A stretch of 64,000 nt of DNA from Bacillota bacterium (GTDB lineage: Bacteria; Bacillota; Clostridia; Lachnospirales; Lachnospiraceae), in the NCBI GenBank assembly GCA_023439505.1, contig JAEXNR010000021.1:1-64000 (forward strand). The letters run 5' to 3'. The notes under the pieces are model-generated. The model was not told the origin of the DNA and did no database searches. It saw only the letters and a program-made list of their open reading frames with translations. A program made the translations under genes and the position numbers. This document shows positions 44,360 through 52,330 of the stretch, piece after piece (within the stretch, counting starts at the first letter, position 1; the number at the start of each line of letters is the position of its first letter).

Positions 44360-44779
44360 TTATTTCATCGTCCCTGCCTGATGGTCGGTATTTCTGATCA
44401 GGGATACATGCGATGCATGATTGCGATAATATTGAATAATTTTTATCATTGCTTCCTCAATTTCTTTTTCTATGGCGAAAACCGTAATCCCCGCCTTTTG
44501 CAATTCCTTTTCTGAGCCGAAACCGCATCTTGCGCACAGTACACATCTGCAGTCGAGAATACCTGCAATTTTTTTATCACGCCGGCGGCCTCCACATCCC
44601 CCGCAGCCACCATCTCCCTGTTGAATGGAAGGATCGTTGTCCTCTGGTACCTGCCTGATTTCAAGAATCTGATAGGAATCATTCTCTTCCACCCGGTAAA
44701 TGACAAAACGGTCGGTTTCCCCAAAGTGACGGTTAATCCGTATCCCGTCTGATGTCGCTACCGCAATCTTATATCCCAT
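44360..44779 (-). CDS. NifX/NifB-C-terminal-domain protein, copy 2, Cys/Gly-rich
   Basis: 139 residues. Same fold as copy 1 (IAVATSDGIRINRHFGETDRF, LDCRCVLCARCGFGSEKELQ) but with a GDGGCGGCGGRRRDKK insertion that could bind a metal cluster. Encoded 20 bp after nifB, so it probably carries the NifB product to the D/K proteins. In many nitrogen fixers this domain is fused to NifB; here it is separate. Confidence 0.87.
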   Translation of the reverse strand: MGYKIAVATSDGIRINRHFGETDRFVIYRVEENDSYQILEIRQVPEDNDPSIQQGDGGCGGCGGRRRDKKIAGILDCRCVLCARCGFGSEKELQKAGITVFAIEKEIEEAMIKIIQYYRNHASHVSLIRNTDHQAGTMK

Positions 44780-44799
44780 GATTCGAACCTCCCTTCACT

Positions 44800-45666
44800 T
44801 CATCCATGTGAAAATGTATCTGTCGGTACGAAATGTTTTGAATAGATCTGCTCCGAAAAATTATTTTTGCCGGGTACTCCTACCGCATCCGCACGACACC
44901 TCTGACAATGTCTGAAAACTTCAATATATTGCTCTGCTTCTCTTCTTGCCCCATCGATTTCGCTGCACGCAGGGAGCTTGTAGTTCCTCATTTTATGCTG
45001 TGGGATCAATGGGATAATATTATACAGGGACGCCCCGCATTTTTTCACGGCTTCGGCAATGGTCTTGATATGATCTTGATTAATTTCGGTAATCAGGACA
45101 CTATTTACCTTAACCGTAATCCCTGCGTCCGCCACCTTTTTAATCCCTTCCAACTGATTTTTAATCAGTATCTCCGCCGCTTCTCTTCCCTCATATCGTT
45201 TCCCATGGTAGAAAATATGGGATACGATTTTGGCTTGCAGATCCGGATCTACTGCATTTACCGTTACTGTCAGGGTATCCACTCCAACATCGATCACATC
45301 CCCTGCCCTCTCACTCAGCAGCAAACCGTTTGTACTCATACACTTAATGAGATCGGGAAATCTATCTTTGATCAGCCAGAAGGTTTCTAATGCTTTGTCT
45401 GATGCCAGGGTGTCCCCCGGTCCCGCGATTCCGGCGACTGTGATCTCAGGGCATAGTTTTAATGCTTTTTCCACCGCACTCAACGCTTCATCCGGAGTTA
45501 ATATAGATGAGGTTACTCCAGGCCGGTTTTCATAATCATTTATCTTCCGGTCACAAAAATTACATGAAATATTACATTGGGGACATACCGGCAAGTGTAT
45601 TCTGCCTTTGTTCTGTCTTGCCCCGAAGCATGGATGTAATTCTCTGATTTGACGCTTTTCTGCCAT
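44800..45666 (-). CDS. nifB: NifB-type radical SAM cofactor synthase (core form)
   Basis: 288 residues from the ATG at 45666. The ELHPCFGA motif, the radical SAM C-x3-C-x2-C (Cys31, Cys35, Cys38 in PQCNISCNFCDR), AGIAGPGD, STNGLLL, and the C-terminal cluster ligands in RHCQRCRADAVGVPG are all present. NifB fuses two [4Fe-4S] clusters and inserts carbide to make NifB-co. It is the best evidence that the D/K proteins use a complex NifB-derived cofactor rather than a simple Fe-S cluster. The NifX domain is a separate gene. Confidence 0.92.
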   Translation of the reverse strand: MAEKRQIRELHPCFGARQNKGRIHLPVCPQCNISCNFCDRKINDYENRPGVTSSILTPDEALSAVEKALKLCPEITVAGIAGPGDTLASDKALETFWLIKDRFPDLIKCMSTNGLLLSERAGDVIDVGVDTLTVTVNAVDPDLQAKIVSHIFYHGKRYEGREAAEILIKNQLEGIKKVADAGITVKVNSVLITEINQDHIKTIAEAVKKCGASLYNIIPLIPQHKMRNYKLPACSEIDGARREAEQYIEVFRHCQRCRADAVGVPGKNNFSEQIYSKHFVPTDTFSHG

Positions 45667-45743
45667 ATTGCCACTTTCCTTTCTGACGATACTTATCAAT
45701 GCTCGTTCCAATACACGCGATGTCTGGATAACGTAATACGCCA

Positions 45744-45763
45744 GGGCGGGAGTTTTCCCGCCC
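45744..45763. repeat. GC-rich hairpin between binding protein and nifB
   Basis: GGGCGGG-N6-CCCGCCC, flanked by CCA/TGG that may extend it. No T-tract, so it probably stabilises the upstream ABC message or limits read-through into nifB. Confidence 0.6.
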
Positions 45764-45812
45764 ACTGGCTATATTTATTACCCCCATAGAGCTCTTATAA
45801 GTGAAATGGAAT

Positions 45813-46724
45813 TTATCTGCCCTCTGTATACGTATAGGAAAAGATATCATCTCCATAGAATTTTTTAGCAATTTCACTTGCCTTTCCATTCTCCTTTAAT
45901 TTCTTAAGTGTCTCGTCAAAGAGCTTTACAAAATCCTCTGACACCGTAACACGACTTAACATAGGATAGGTTTTAATGGTTTTATAGATGGTGAAAGATA
46001 ACTGATCCGCATACTTATGATATGCCCCATCTTCCTTGACAACGGTATTCTCATAAGAAGTTTTTAACGTTGATGCCACATCATATCTTCCTTCTGCGAT
46101 CCAGCCCGTGGCCAGATTCCATGCATTCGTGTCTGAAGTATATTCTATTGGAATTTGCTCCTTTGGATTTGCCTCATTATAGGATTCGATCTGGAAGGTC
46201 ATTCCGTCACCGGCTTTCATCGGAACCAGTTTTAAACTCTGCTTCGCAACATCTTTTAAGGTGACAACATCAGCATTTTCTTTTCTAACCAATAATCCGG
46301 CCAGGCTTCCACCCAGATTTTCTGAAGGAATCAGATACTTTTCATTTCGTTCCTTTGTATAGAAACTATTGGTTAATCCCCCATCGTAAGTACCTGCAGC
46401 TAACCCGATATAGATATCATCATAACTGGTTGCTACAAATTCAAATTCATAATCCGGTATCTCTTCATCAATCAAACGCAGAATTTCAATATCGGAGCCG
46501 GTGGGATTCCCGTCCTCATCCGTATACGTATAGGGAACTCCTTCTGCCGTATACGCGAATGTCAGTTTCTTCACACCCTCTTTCGCATCTGCGCCCGGTG
46601 TATTTAAGACCTTTTCCTCTGCCCCTGTGTTCTTTGCTTCCGGCTTTGAACATCCGGTAAAGGCAGTGCTCAGTAATGCCAGACTAATGCAGATAATGAT
46701 TATTGTTTTGATGCTCTTTCTCAT
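45813..46724 (-). CDS. Amino-acid ABC transporter substrate-binding lipoprotein, copy 2 (Tcy-like)
   Basis: 303 residues from the ATG at 46724 (GGAGG 8 bp upstream). Lipobox FTGC, then a family 3 solute-binding domain (LTFAYTAEGVPYTYTDEDG, GGLTNSFYTKERNEKY). By eye it is closer to the TcyJ/TcyK cystine and S-substituted cysteine binding proteins than copy 1. Candidate for capturing the organosulfur substrate of the reductase, as inference from context. Confidence 0.85.
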   Translation of the reverse strand: MRKSIKTIIIICISLALLSTAFTGCSKPEAKNTGAEEKVLNTPGADAKEGVKKLTFAYTAEGVPYTYTDEDGNPTGSDIEILRLIDEEIPDYEFEFVATSYDDIYIGLAAGTYDGGLTNSFYTKERNEKYLIPSENLGGSLAGLLVRKENADVVTLKDVAKQSLKLVPMKAGDGMTFQIESYNEANPKEQIPIEYTSDTNAWNLATGWIAEGRYDVASTLKTSYENTVVKEDGAYHKYADQLSFTIYKTIKTYPMLSRVTVSEDFVKLFDETLKKLKENGKASEIAKKFYGDDIFSYTYTEGR

Positions 46725-46949
46725 TTTCCATTCCTCCAAACCATGATTTTATCGTAATAACTGCGTATCCTGCCAATCACCACATCCGATCCTGCAAAAA
46801 TCACCCCGATATCCCTCATTGATAAAGAATAATTTGATTACCAAATCTGTTCCTCCTCTTCTTCTTAATAAATAAAAAGTTCCTAGATGCCCTTACCCGT
46901 CTGCAAATAGAAACCTCTGATGATTCAGTCAGTTGCTGATTTTATTTTT

Positions 46950-47702
46950 TTAAATAACATAATCACAATCCGGTATGATTCTGCGCAAGAACTGTTTGGT
47001 CCGTTCTTCCTTTGGTCTCACAAAGATATCATCTGGAATTCCCTCCTCCACAATGACTCCGGCATCCATAAAAACCACCTTATTTGCTACACTTCTGGCA
47101 AAGCTCATCTCATGGGTGACAACCACCATGGTGGTGCCTTCCCTGGCAAGCTTTTTCATTACACTCAGTACTTCTCCCACCAGTTCAGGATCCAGAGCCG
47201 ACGTTGGCTCATCAAATAAGATAACATCCGGATTCCCTGCGATTGCTCTGGCGATTCCGACTCTCTGCTGTTGACCGCCGGAGAGCTGACTGGGATAATA
47301 ATTATGACGATCCACTAAGCCTACCTTCTCCAGGGCCTTCATTCCAACTTCATTTGCTTCCTTTTTTGGCATCTTTCGTCCGATGATTAATCCTTCCGTT
47401 ACATTCTGCAACGCTGTTTTATTATTAAACAGATTATAGCTTTGGAATACAAAGGATGTTTTCTTGCGTACATAGCTGATTTCTTTCTTTTTAGCATGTT
47501 TCAAATTAATTTCTTTGTCTTCCAGCTTCAAATTTCCTTTATCAGCTTGCTCCAAAAAGTTAATGCACCGCAATAAAGTTGTCTTGCCTGATCCACTAAC
47601 CCCCAGTATCACAATAACATCTCCCTTATTTACACTCAGGCTGACTCCCTTTAATATTTCATTTTTTCCAAAAGCCTTGTGTACATTACTTACTTCTAAC
47701 AT
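46950..47702 (-). CDS. Amino-acid ABC transporter ATPase, copy 2
   Basis: 250 residues: Walker A LGVSGSGKTTLL, Q-loop FQSYNLFNNKT, signature LSGGQQQRVGI, Walker B VILFDEPTSALD, H-loop VTHEMSFA. TcyN/GlnQ class. Pairs with the two permeases just upstream. Confidence 0.93.
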   Translation of the reverse strand: MLEVSNVHKAFGKNEILKGVSLSVNKGDVIVILGVSGSGKTTLLRCINFLEQADKGNLKLEDKEINLKHAKKKEISYVRKKTSFVFQSYNLFNNKTALQNVTEGLIIGRKMPKKEANEVGMKALEKVGLVDRHNYYPSQLSGGQQQRVGIARAIAGNPDVILFDEPTSALDPELVGEVLSVMKKLAREGTTMVVVTHEMSFARSVANKVVFMDAGVIVEEGIPDDIFVRPKEERTKQFLRRIIPDCDYVI

Positions 47703-47737
47703 TTCTTCACCCCCTGGTATCTATCTTCCTGCATTTC

Positions 47738-48445
47738 CTAAACACAAGCTCTGTGTGTTTTGACTTTAGACTCAATGATTTTAAAGATCAGTTCTACGAT
47801 CAAACATAAGACAACGTAGATAATTGTGATATCCAGATACGCTTCGATAAAACATAATTTAGCCGAGGCCTCCACTTTGGCAATTGCCGTGATATCAAAG
47901 ATTGCCATAGAAAAGGATAACGAGGTCATTTTAATCAATCCTGTAATATTCGTACACAGAATAGGAAGCAGTGCTGTGATCGCCTGCGGTACAACAATTC
48001 GCCGATAACTTTGAAAATCACTCATTCCGACAACCATAGCCGCTTCATACTGCCCCTTGTGAACAGTTCCTAAACCGGAACGAAATGCTTCGGACAAAAA
48101 AGCGATATAGGAAAGGGAGAAAACGACATATGCATAAATCACATTGTCCAGACTATAAATATCAAAGTTAATATGCATTGTCTTACAGAATCCAAAAATA
48201 AGATAAGGCAGCATATTATAGATGATGTAAATCTGAACAATGATGGGTGTTCCACGGTTATAGGATACATAGACCGCCAGAATCTTACTGATCCAGGGAT
48301 GTTTTTTATTGTTTCTTACAATTGCGATCACAAATCCTAACGGTATTGATATCAATAGCGTCACCAGTGTTATATTAAGTGCTACCGGAACCCCTTTTAG
48401 TGCAAGAAAGAAGGTATGCCTCATAAACTCCCAGTCTAGTTCCAT
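47738..48445 (-). CDS. Amino-acid ABC transporter permease, copy 2B
   Basis: 235 residues, HisM-type permease with the EAA loop MVVGMSDFQSYRRIVVPQAI. It overlaps the upstream permease by 10 bp. Confidence 0.9.
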   Translation of the reverse strand: MELDWEFMRHTFFLALKGVPVALNITLVTLLISIPLGFVIAIVRNNKKHPWISKILAVYVSYNRGTPIIVQIYIIYNMLPYLIFGFCKTMHINFDIYSLDNVIYAYVVFSLSYIAFLSEAFRSGLGTVHKGQYEAAMVVGMSDFQSYRRIVVPQAITALLPILCTNITGLIKMTSLSFSMAIFDITAIAKVEASAKLCFIEAYLDITIIYVVLCLIVELIFKIIESKVKTHRACV

Positions 48446-49185
48446 AGAACGCCTTCCCCCTCTCCCTGCTCTTGCTTCCTTGCAATCATTTCAAGCCTGC
48501 AGTTAATGGAAAAATGCCGTTCCAATACCTGAAATACACGATCAAGAACAATGGAAAGCCCCCAATAGATCACCACCAGGCCAACATATATTTCCATAAT
48601 GTAATTGCTGTAAGACGTCGCGTTTAATAGTGTTGCCTTTCCCATGATGTCAACCAGACCAATGGTAAATCCCAGAGAGCCTTCTTTCAGCAGTGAAATG
48701 ATCGTATTACCGAGATTGGGTATCGCTACAACAAAGGCCTGGGGAAGAATAATCCTGATAAAGGTTTGAAACCCACTCATTCCATTACTTACAGCTGCTT
48801 CATATTGACCTCTGCTGACGGCCTGATAGGAACTTCTCATAATCTCTGATATAGAAGCAATACTATACAATCCTAATGTTATAATAATAAAAATCAGGCG
48901 GTTTGCTCTGGAAATATCCGTATGAAACACTGCTTTTACAATCTCCGGCACCCCATAATAGACCAAAAAGATTAATACAACGGACGGAATTGATCTTAGT
49001 ATTGCAGTATAAACGTAAGCAAGAACCTTACCTGCCTTATTTTTTCCCAGCTTCGCAGCTGCCAGGAAGAAGCCGAAGAAAACACCAATGAATAACGAAG
49101 CAATCACATAACTGATTGTGACACTGATCAATGGAACAATTTTGATAAAATACTGAATGGCAGCATCAAAATGAAATGCCCGCAT
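48436..49185 (-). CDS. Amino-acid ABC transporter permease, copy 2A
   Basis: 249 residues, HisM-type permease with the EAA loop AVSNGMSGFQTFIRIILPQA. It starts 38 bp after the stop of the K2 gene, placing the importer in the D2-K2 operon. Confidence 0.9.
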   Translation of the reverse strand: MRAFHFDAAIQYFIKIVPLISVTISYVIASLFIGVFFGFFLAAAKLGKNKAGKVLAYVYTAILRSIPSVVLIFLVYYGVPEIVKAVFHTDISRANRLIFIIITLGLYSIASISEIMRSSYQAVSRGQYEAAVSNGMSGFQTFIRIILPQAFVVAIPNLGNTIISLLKEGSLGFTIGLVDIMGKATLLNATSYSNYIMEIYVGLVVIYWGLSIVLDRVFQVLERHFSINCRLEMIARKQEQGEGEGVLWN

Positions 49186-49222
49186 GTGTTACACCCCCTC
49201 TGATAAACGATTCCTTCCGCTA

Positions 49223-50575
49223 CTATTCTCTTTGTGTATTTGATGTAAATTCTCCTTGTCGAAATGGCAGTGAATAGATCTCCTCTAAAAGCTGTAACGC
49301 TCCGTCATAGCCAACATAGCTTCTGGATACCACAATTTGCCTGTGAATCGGAAGACTTAGAAACGTAAATAAATTCTTTGTTTCCTGGGCAAGATCTCTT
49401 TCCCAGTCACTTCCCAGAATCAATGCTTTGTTCGAATCACCTATCCGTTTCACGATATCGTTATAGATTAATTCACCATCATTTTCAAATATAAAATTAT
49501 CCTCAAAACCGGCAAATTTTACATGTATTTCATCTTTCAAACCCTTCTGGGTTTCCGCCCCCGGATGATCAATCAGATAGACTCCTTCGGGAAGGAACCC
49601 CGCCTCCTTAACCAAGAATTCACTCACAGACAAGGCATAGGTACTATCTCCCACCGTATAGAGCTGGTGCGGAAGATTATTGCGAAAGGCTAAGATAAAG
49701 TCAGCCAGGCCCAAGAAGTATTCGTAATACCTGGCCTCTTCCTGCTTAATTACCGATTCCACCAGGGTCTTTTCAATTCCGGCAAATTCACCAACCAACC
49801 TTAAGAAGTCGCCTGATTGTTTTGCGCCAACCGGAATTCCCTTATAATGCAGATATGGTGTATGATACTTTTGCTCCAATAATTGAACCGAGGAGAGTCC
49901 CACCCAGGGTGAAATTAACAAATTAAATTCCGCATGAGGAATGTTTTTCCATTCCTGTACCCCCTTTGATAGATAGCCGAATAAGATATTGACCTCCAGC
50001 CCGATTTTTTCCAGCAATTTTTTAATCTGTTCCAGATCACCTCTCCAAAACGGATCCTGACCCGGAACAACAGAAAATACATTTACAAGCCCCTTTTTTA
50101 TCTTTGGCTCCACATTCCCTACATATTGTTCAATTATCCCGTTCACAACAGCTTCATGCCCATAATAGGAACTGCCCTTAAATCCTGCAGTTTCCACTCC
50201 AACAACAGGATAGCCCTCTCTGGCAAAATTCTTTGCGACCTGAATCGTATCATCGCCTACAATATCTGAGGTACAACCGGAAAGTGTCACAAACAAATCG
50301 CCTTTCATTATTTTTAAGGCTGCCTCTATCTCCTTATGTAATACGCCTTCTCCTCCAAACACAACTTCCTGTTCACTTGCATTGGTACTGGGCACACTAT
50401 TCCCCCCTGCATATCCTTCCCCCTGAAATCCTGCGCCGGTTGATGCAAAGGCATACGCTTTCTGAGAGCATCCCGGCCCGGCATGAACAATTGGAATTCC
50501 TTTGGGAATTGCAAGTACACTCTGCTGTGCAGCCAACGCACAGGAGTATCTCGGTTGTGCTATTATTGTACTCAT
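49223..50575 (-). CDS. NifK-type nitrogenase-like component 1 beta subunit (K2)
   Basis: 450 residues. The P-cluster cysteines Cys12 (RYSCALAA), Cys36 (AGPGCSQ) and Cys101 (LSGCTSDIVGDD) are all kept, unlike NifN scaffolds, which lack part of this set. Ends VSRSYVGYDGALQLLEE, close to K1's NRSYVGFNGGL. It overlaps D2 by 4 bp (ATGA). Together with D2 it should form a second alpha2beta2 reductase. Confidence 0.88.
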   Translation of the reverse strand: MSTIIAQPRYSCALAAQQSVLAIPKGIPIVHAGPGCSQKAYAFASTGAGFQGEGYAGGNSVPSTNASEQEVVFGGEGVLHKEIEAALKIMKGDLFVTLSGCTSDIVGDDTIQVAKNFAREGYPVVGVETAGFKGSSYYGHEAVVNGIIEQYVGNVEPKIKKGLVNVFSVVPGQDPFWRGDLEQIKKLLEKIGLEVNILFGYLSKGVQEWKNIPHAEFNLLISPWVGLSSVQLLEQKYHTPYLHYKGIPVGAKQSGDFLRLVGEFAGIEKTLVESVIKQEEARYYEYFLGLADFILAFRNNLPHQLYTVGDSTYALSVSEFLVKEAGFLPEGVYLIDHPGAETQKGLKDEIHVKFAGFEDNFIFENDGELIYNDIVKRIGDSNKALILGSDWERDLAQETKNLFTFLSLPIHRQIVVSRSYVGYDGALQLLEEIYSLPFRQGEFTSNTQRE

Positions 50576-52041
50576 AGTTCCTGATCTCCTTTCTCAATGT
50601 AGATATCCTCCTCCTGGTTAAGCCACCAGTCGGTGTATGGAAATTCCGCATGGGCAGCAAGGTTCTCAACAAGGGATTTCGTCTGCAGAGCCAGCAACAG
50701 TCTGTGCCCTAGTTTTATAATTCCGTCATAAGCGATACTGTAATTGGCATCTCCTTCCGGTATAGCCGGAATTCCAAGCTTGGTTCCGATATTATAAAGT
50801 CCCATATGTCTTGTCATCAGAATATCCGGTTGCAATCTTTTGATTATTTTTGCCACCCGGTATGGCTGAACATTACATACAGAAAAATTCGGAATATCGC
50901 CGATAGAATTTAACAGGTTTTCCAGAGTATTAATCTCCTTCAGGTCTGCTTTTTGATCCCGGTGCATCGTATTCATGCCGATCAGTTCAATTCCAAGATC
51001 CTTCGTCATATTCGCAAGATTATGCGCATAGGTATCACCGGCAAAGATGAATACTCTGATCCCGCTTAATTTCTTTCGCAGCTGCTCCAACTCCGGTTGA
51101 ATTCGCCTGTGTTCCTCTGCAATCACTGTCTCGGCCAGTTCCTCCCTATGGGTAAGTCTGGCAATCTCCCGAAGCCAGGCATCTGTCCAATTCAGACCAT
51201 ATGGGGAGGGTGCTTTCACCTTAGGAACTCCAAATACTTCCTCTAAGCCTCCTGCGCCATAGCTGGAAAGTGTTTCACAAATTTCAGTGGTACACGCAGC
51301 TTCAGAAATCGTCTCCAACTGTTCCACCGATGCCATAGGTAACAGATAATTTACCCGAAGATTTAACTTGCCCAGCAAGGGCGAAAAGGTGTCTACCCCT
51401 TCAAAATTAAATACATTTACTAAATCACTCAGTTTCTTCTCCGGCTTTTTCACAATACTTCTCAAAATCCCATGGAATGCCGCATCTCGTCCGGTGTTCC
51501 AGATCTTAGACTTGAATCCCTCGCAGAAAATTGGCACTACCTTAATCCCCAACGCTTCCTCTGCATCTCTTGCCACACTCTCAATATCATCTCCAATGAC
51601 CCCCGAAGCACAGGATGACGTGATAAAGATCACCTTTGGATGATGGCGTTGATATATTTCATGTACTGCTTTTCTTAACTTCTCAGCACCTCCGTAAATG
51701 GTATCGTTTTCCAAAATATTCGTACAAATTGTATGACTATCAAAATCGCCTAACTTCCTTATTTTGGATACGCTTTTTCCCTGAATATGTCTCCCTACAT
51801 CTGTAGCGTAACAGCCAATAGGTGCATGCACCACGGTAGCTGATCCCCTGACCATACTGCACATATCCTGCGCACAGCTTTGCTGGCAGTTATTACACTG
51901 GGTAAACGCAGTATTACTTAATCGCAGACTGACATTCTTACTCTTATCGTTCAGATCCTTTGCTGTACCACTATAGCTTATGATCGACTTTAGCCGATTT
52001 TCACGTACCTCAACGGCTGCAGTACTTAAATTTACACTCAT
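50572..52041 (-). CDS. NifD-type nitrogenase-like component 1 alpha subunit (D2)
   Basis: 489 residues. N-terminal Cys cluster CNNCQQSCAQDMC (Cys49, 52, 56, 61), Cys77 (HAPIGCYATD) and Cys144 (TSSCASGVIGDDI) provide P-cluster ligands. Cys255 in EICETLSSYGAGGLEEVFGVP aligns with the NifD cofactor cysteine at exactly the right distance from the GVP turn. The FeMo-co histidine position is Gly (GIPAIPEG), so it resembles D1 in lacking it. First gene of the long operon, downstream of the promoter and hairpin leader at 52105-52291. GGAGAGG precedes the ATG. Confidence 0.88.
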   Translation of the reverse strand: MSVNLSTAAVEVRENRLKSIISYSGTAKDLNDKSKNVSLRLSNTAFTQCNNCQQSCAQDMCSMVRGSATVVHAPIGCYATDVGRHIQGKSVSKIRKLGDFDSHTICTNILENDTIYGGAEKLRKAVHEIYQRHHPKVIFITSSCASGVIGDDIESVARDAEEALGIKVVPIFCEGFKSKIWNTGRDAAFHGILRSIVKKPEKKLSDLVNVFNFEGVDTFSPLLGKLNLRVNYLLPMASVEQLETISEAACTTEICETLSSYGAGGLEEVFGVPKVKAPSPYGLNWTDAWLREIARLTHREELAETVIAEEHRRIQPELEQLRKKLSGIRVFIFAGDTYAHNLANMTKDLGIELIGMNTMHRDQKADLKEINTLENLLNSIGDIPNFSVCNVQPYRVAKIIKRLQPDILMTRHMGLYNIGTKLGIPAIPEGDANYSIAYDGIIKLGHRLLLALQTKSLVENLAAHAEFPYTDWWLNQEEDIYIEKGDQEL

Positions 52042-52104
52042 CTTACCTCTCCTTTTACCATGTTATTGAAACACTCTCGATATACCTTACAGCAAGTAAT
52101 CTCA

Positions 52105-52159
52105 GAAAAAAGGTTTTAGAAACACAGAAACATATGTAATGTTCTGATTTCTAAAACCT
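52105..52159 (-). terminator. Terminator/attenuator in the leader of the D2 operon
   Basis: A perfect 12-bp stem AGGTTTTAGAAA/TTTCTAAAACCT with a further paired inner stem (CAGAACAT/ATGTTTCTG), followed on the minus strand by six T. It lies between the promoter (52263-52291) and the D2 start (52041), so it would stop transcription unless relieved. No other gene reads into it from upstream. Confidence 0.88.
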
Positions 52160-52230
52160 CTAGTTTTCTAGTCAGTTATATACTCATTAATACAAACTGG
52201 TCATTATTCAATTTTAATTGTTTATTGCAT

Positions 52231-52269
52231 AGTATACATGCTTTATTACTATGATTTAATTCAGTATAC
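52231..52269. repeat. Two AGTATAC repeats around the D2 promoter start
   Basis: AGTATAC occurs at 52231-52237 and 52263-52269, 32 bp apart (about three helical turns), the second being the -10 region. Could be paired operator half-sites. Confidence 0.35.
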
Positions 52270-52291
52270 GTTATAATATAGGATCTGTCAA
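52263..52291 (-). promoter_or_regulatory. Promoter of the nitrogenase-like D2 operon
   Basis: TTGACA (52291-52286), 17-bp spacer, TATACT (52268-52263) on the minus strand, giving a leader of about 215 nt. Confidence 0.87.
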
Positions 52292-52330
52292 TATGTTATT
52301 TTAAAATTTTTTAAATTCGGATTTTTATAA

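Noticed and set aside
50572..50575. Frameshift or sequencing error joining D2 and K2
   Set aside because: The 4-bp ATGA overlap with a proper ribosome site is normal translational coupling.
39467..52041. A bona fide N2-fixing nif operon
   Set aside because: The FeMo-co histidine is missing in both D subunits, no NifEN-like scaffold with reduced Cys set is seen, and the neighbours are sulfur genes.
49223..52041. D2K2 as a chlorophyll or F430 biosynthesis reductase (ChlNB/CfbD type)
   Set aside because: Those enzymes do not need NifB or NifX, and no tetrapyrrole genes are nearby. The full P-cluster cysteine set also fits NifDK-like enzymes better.
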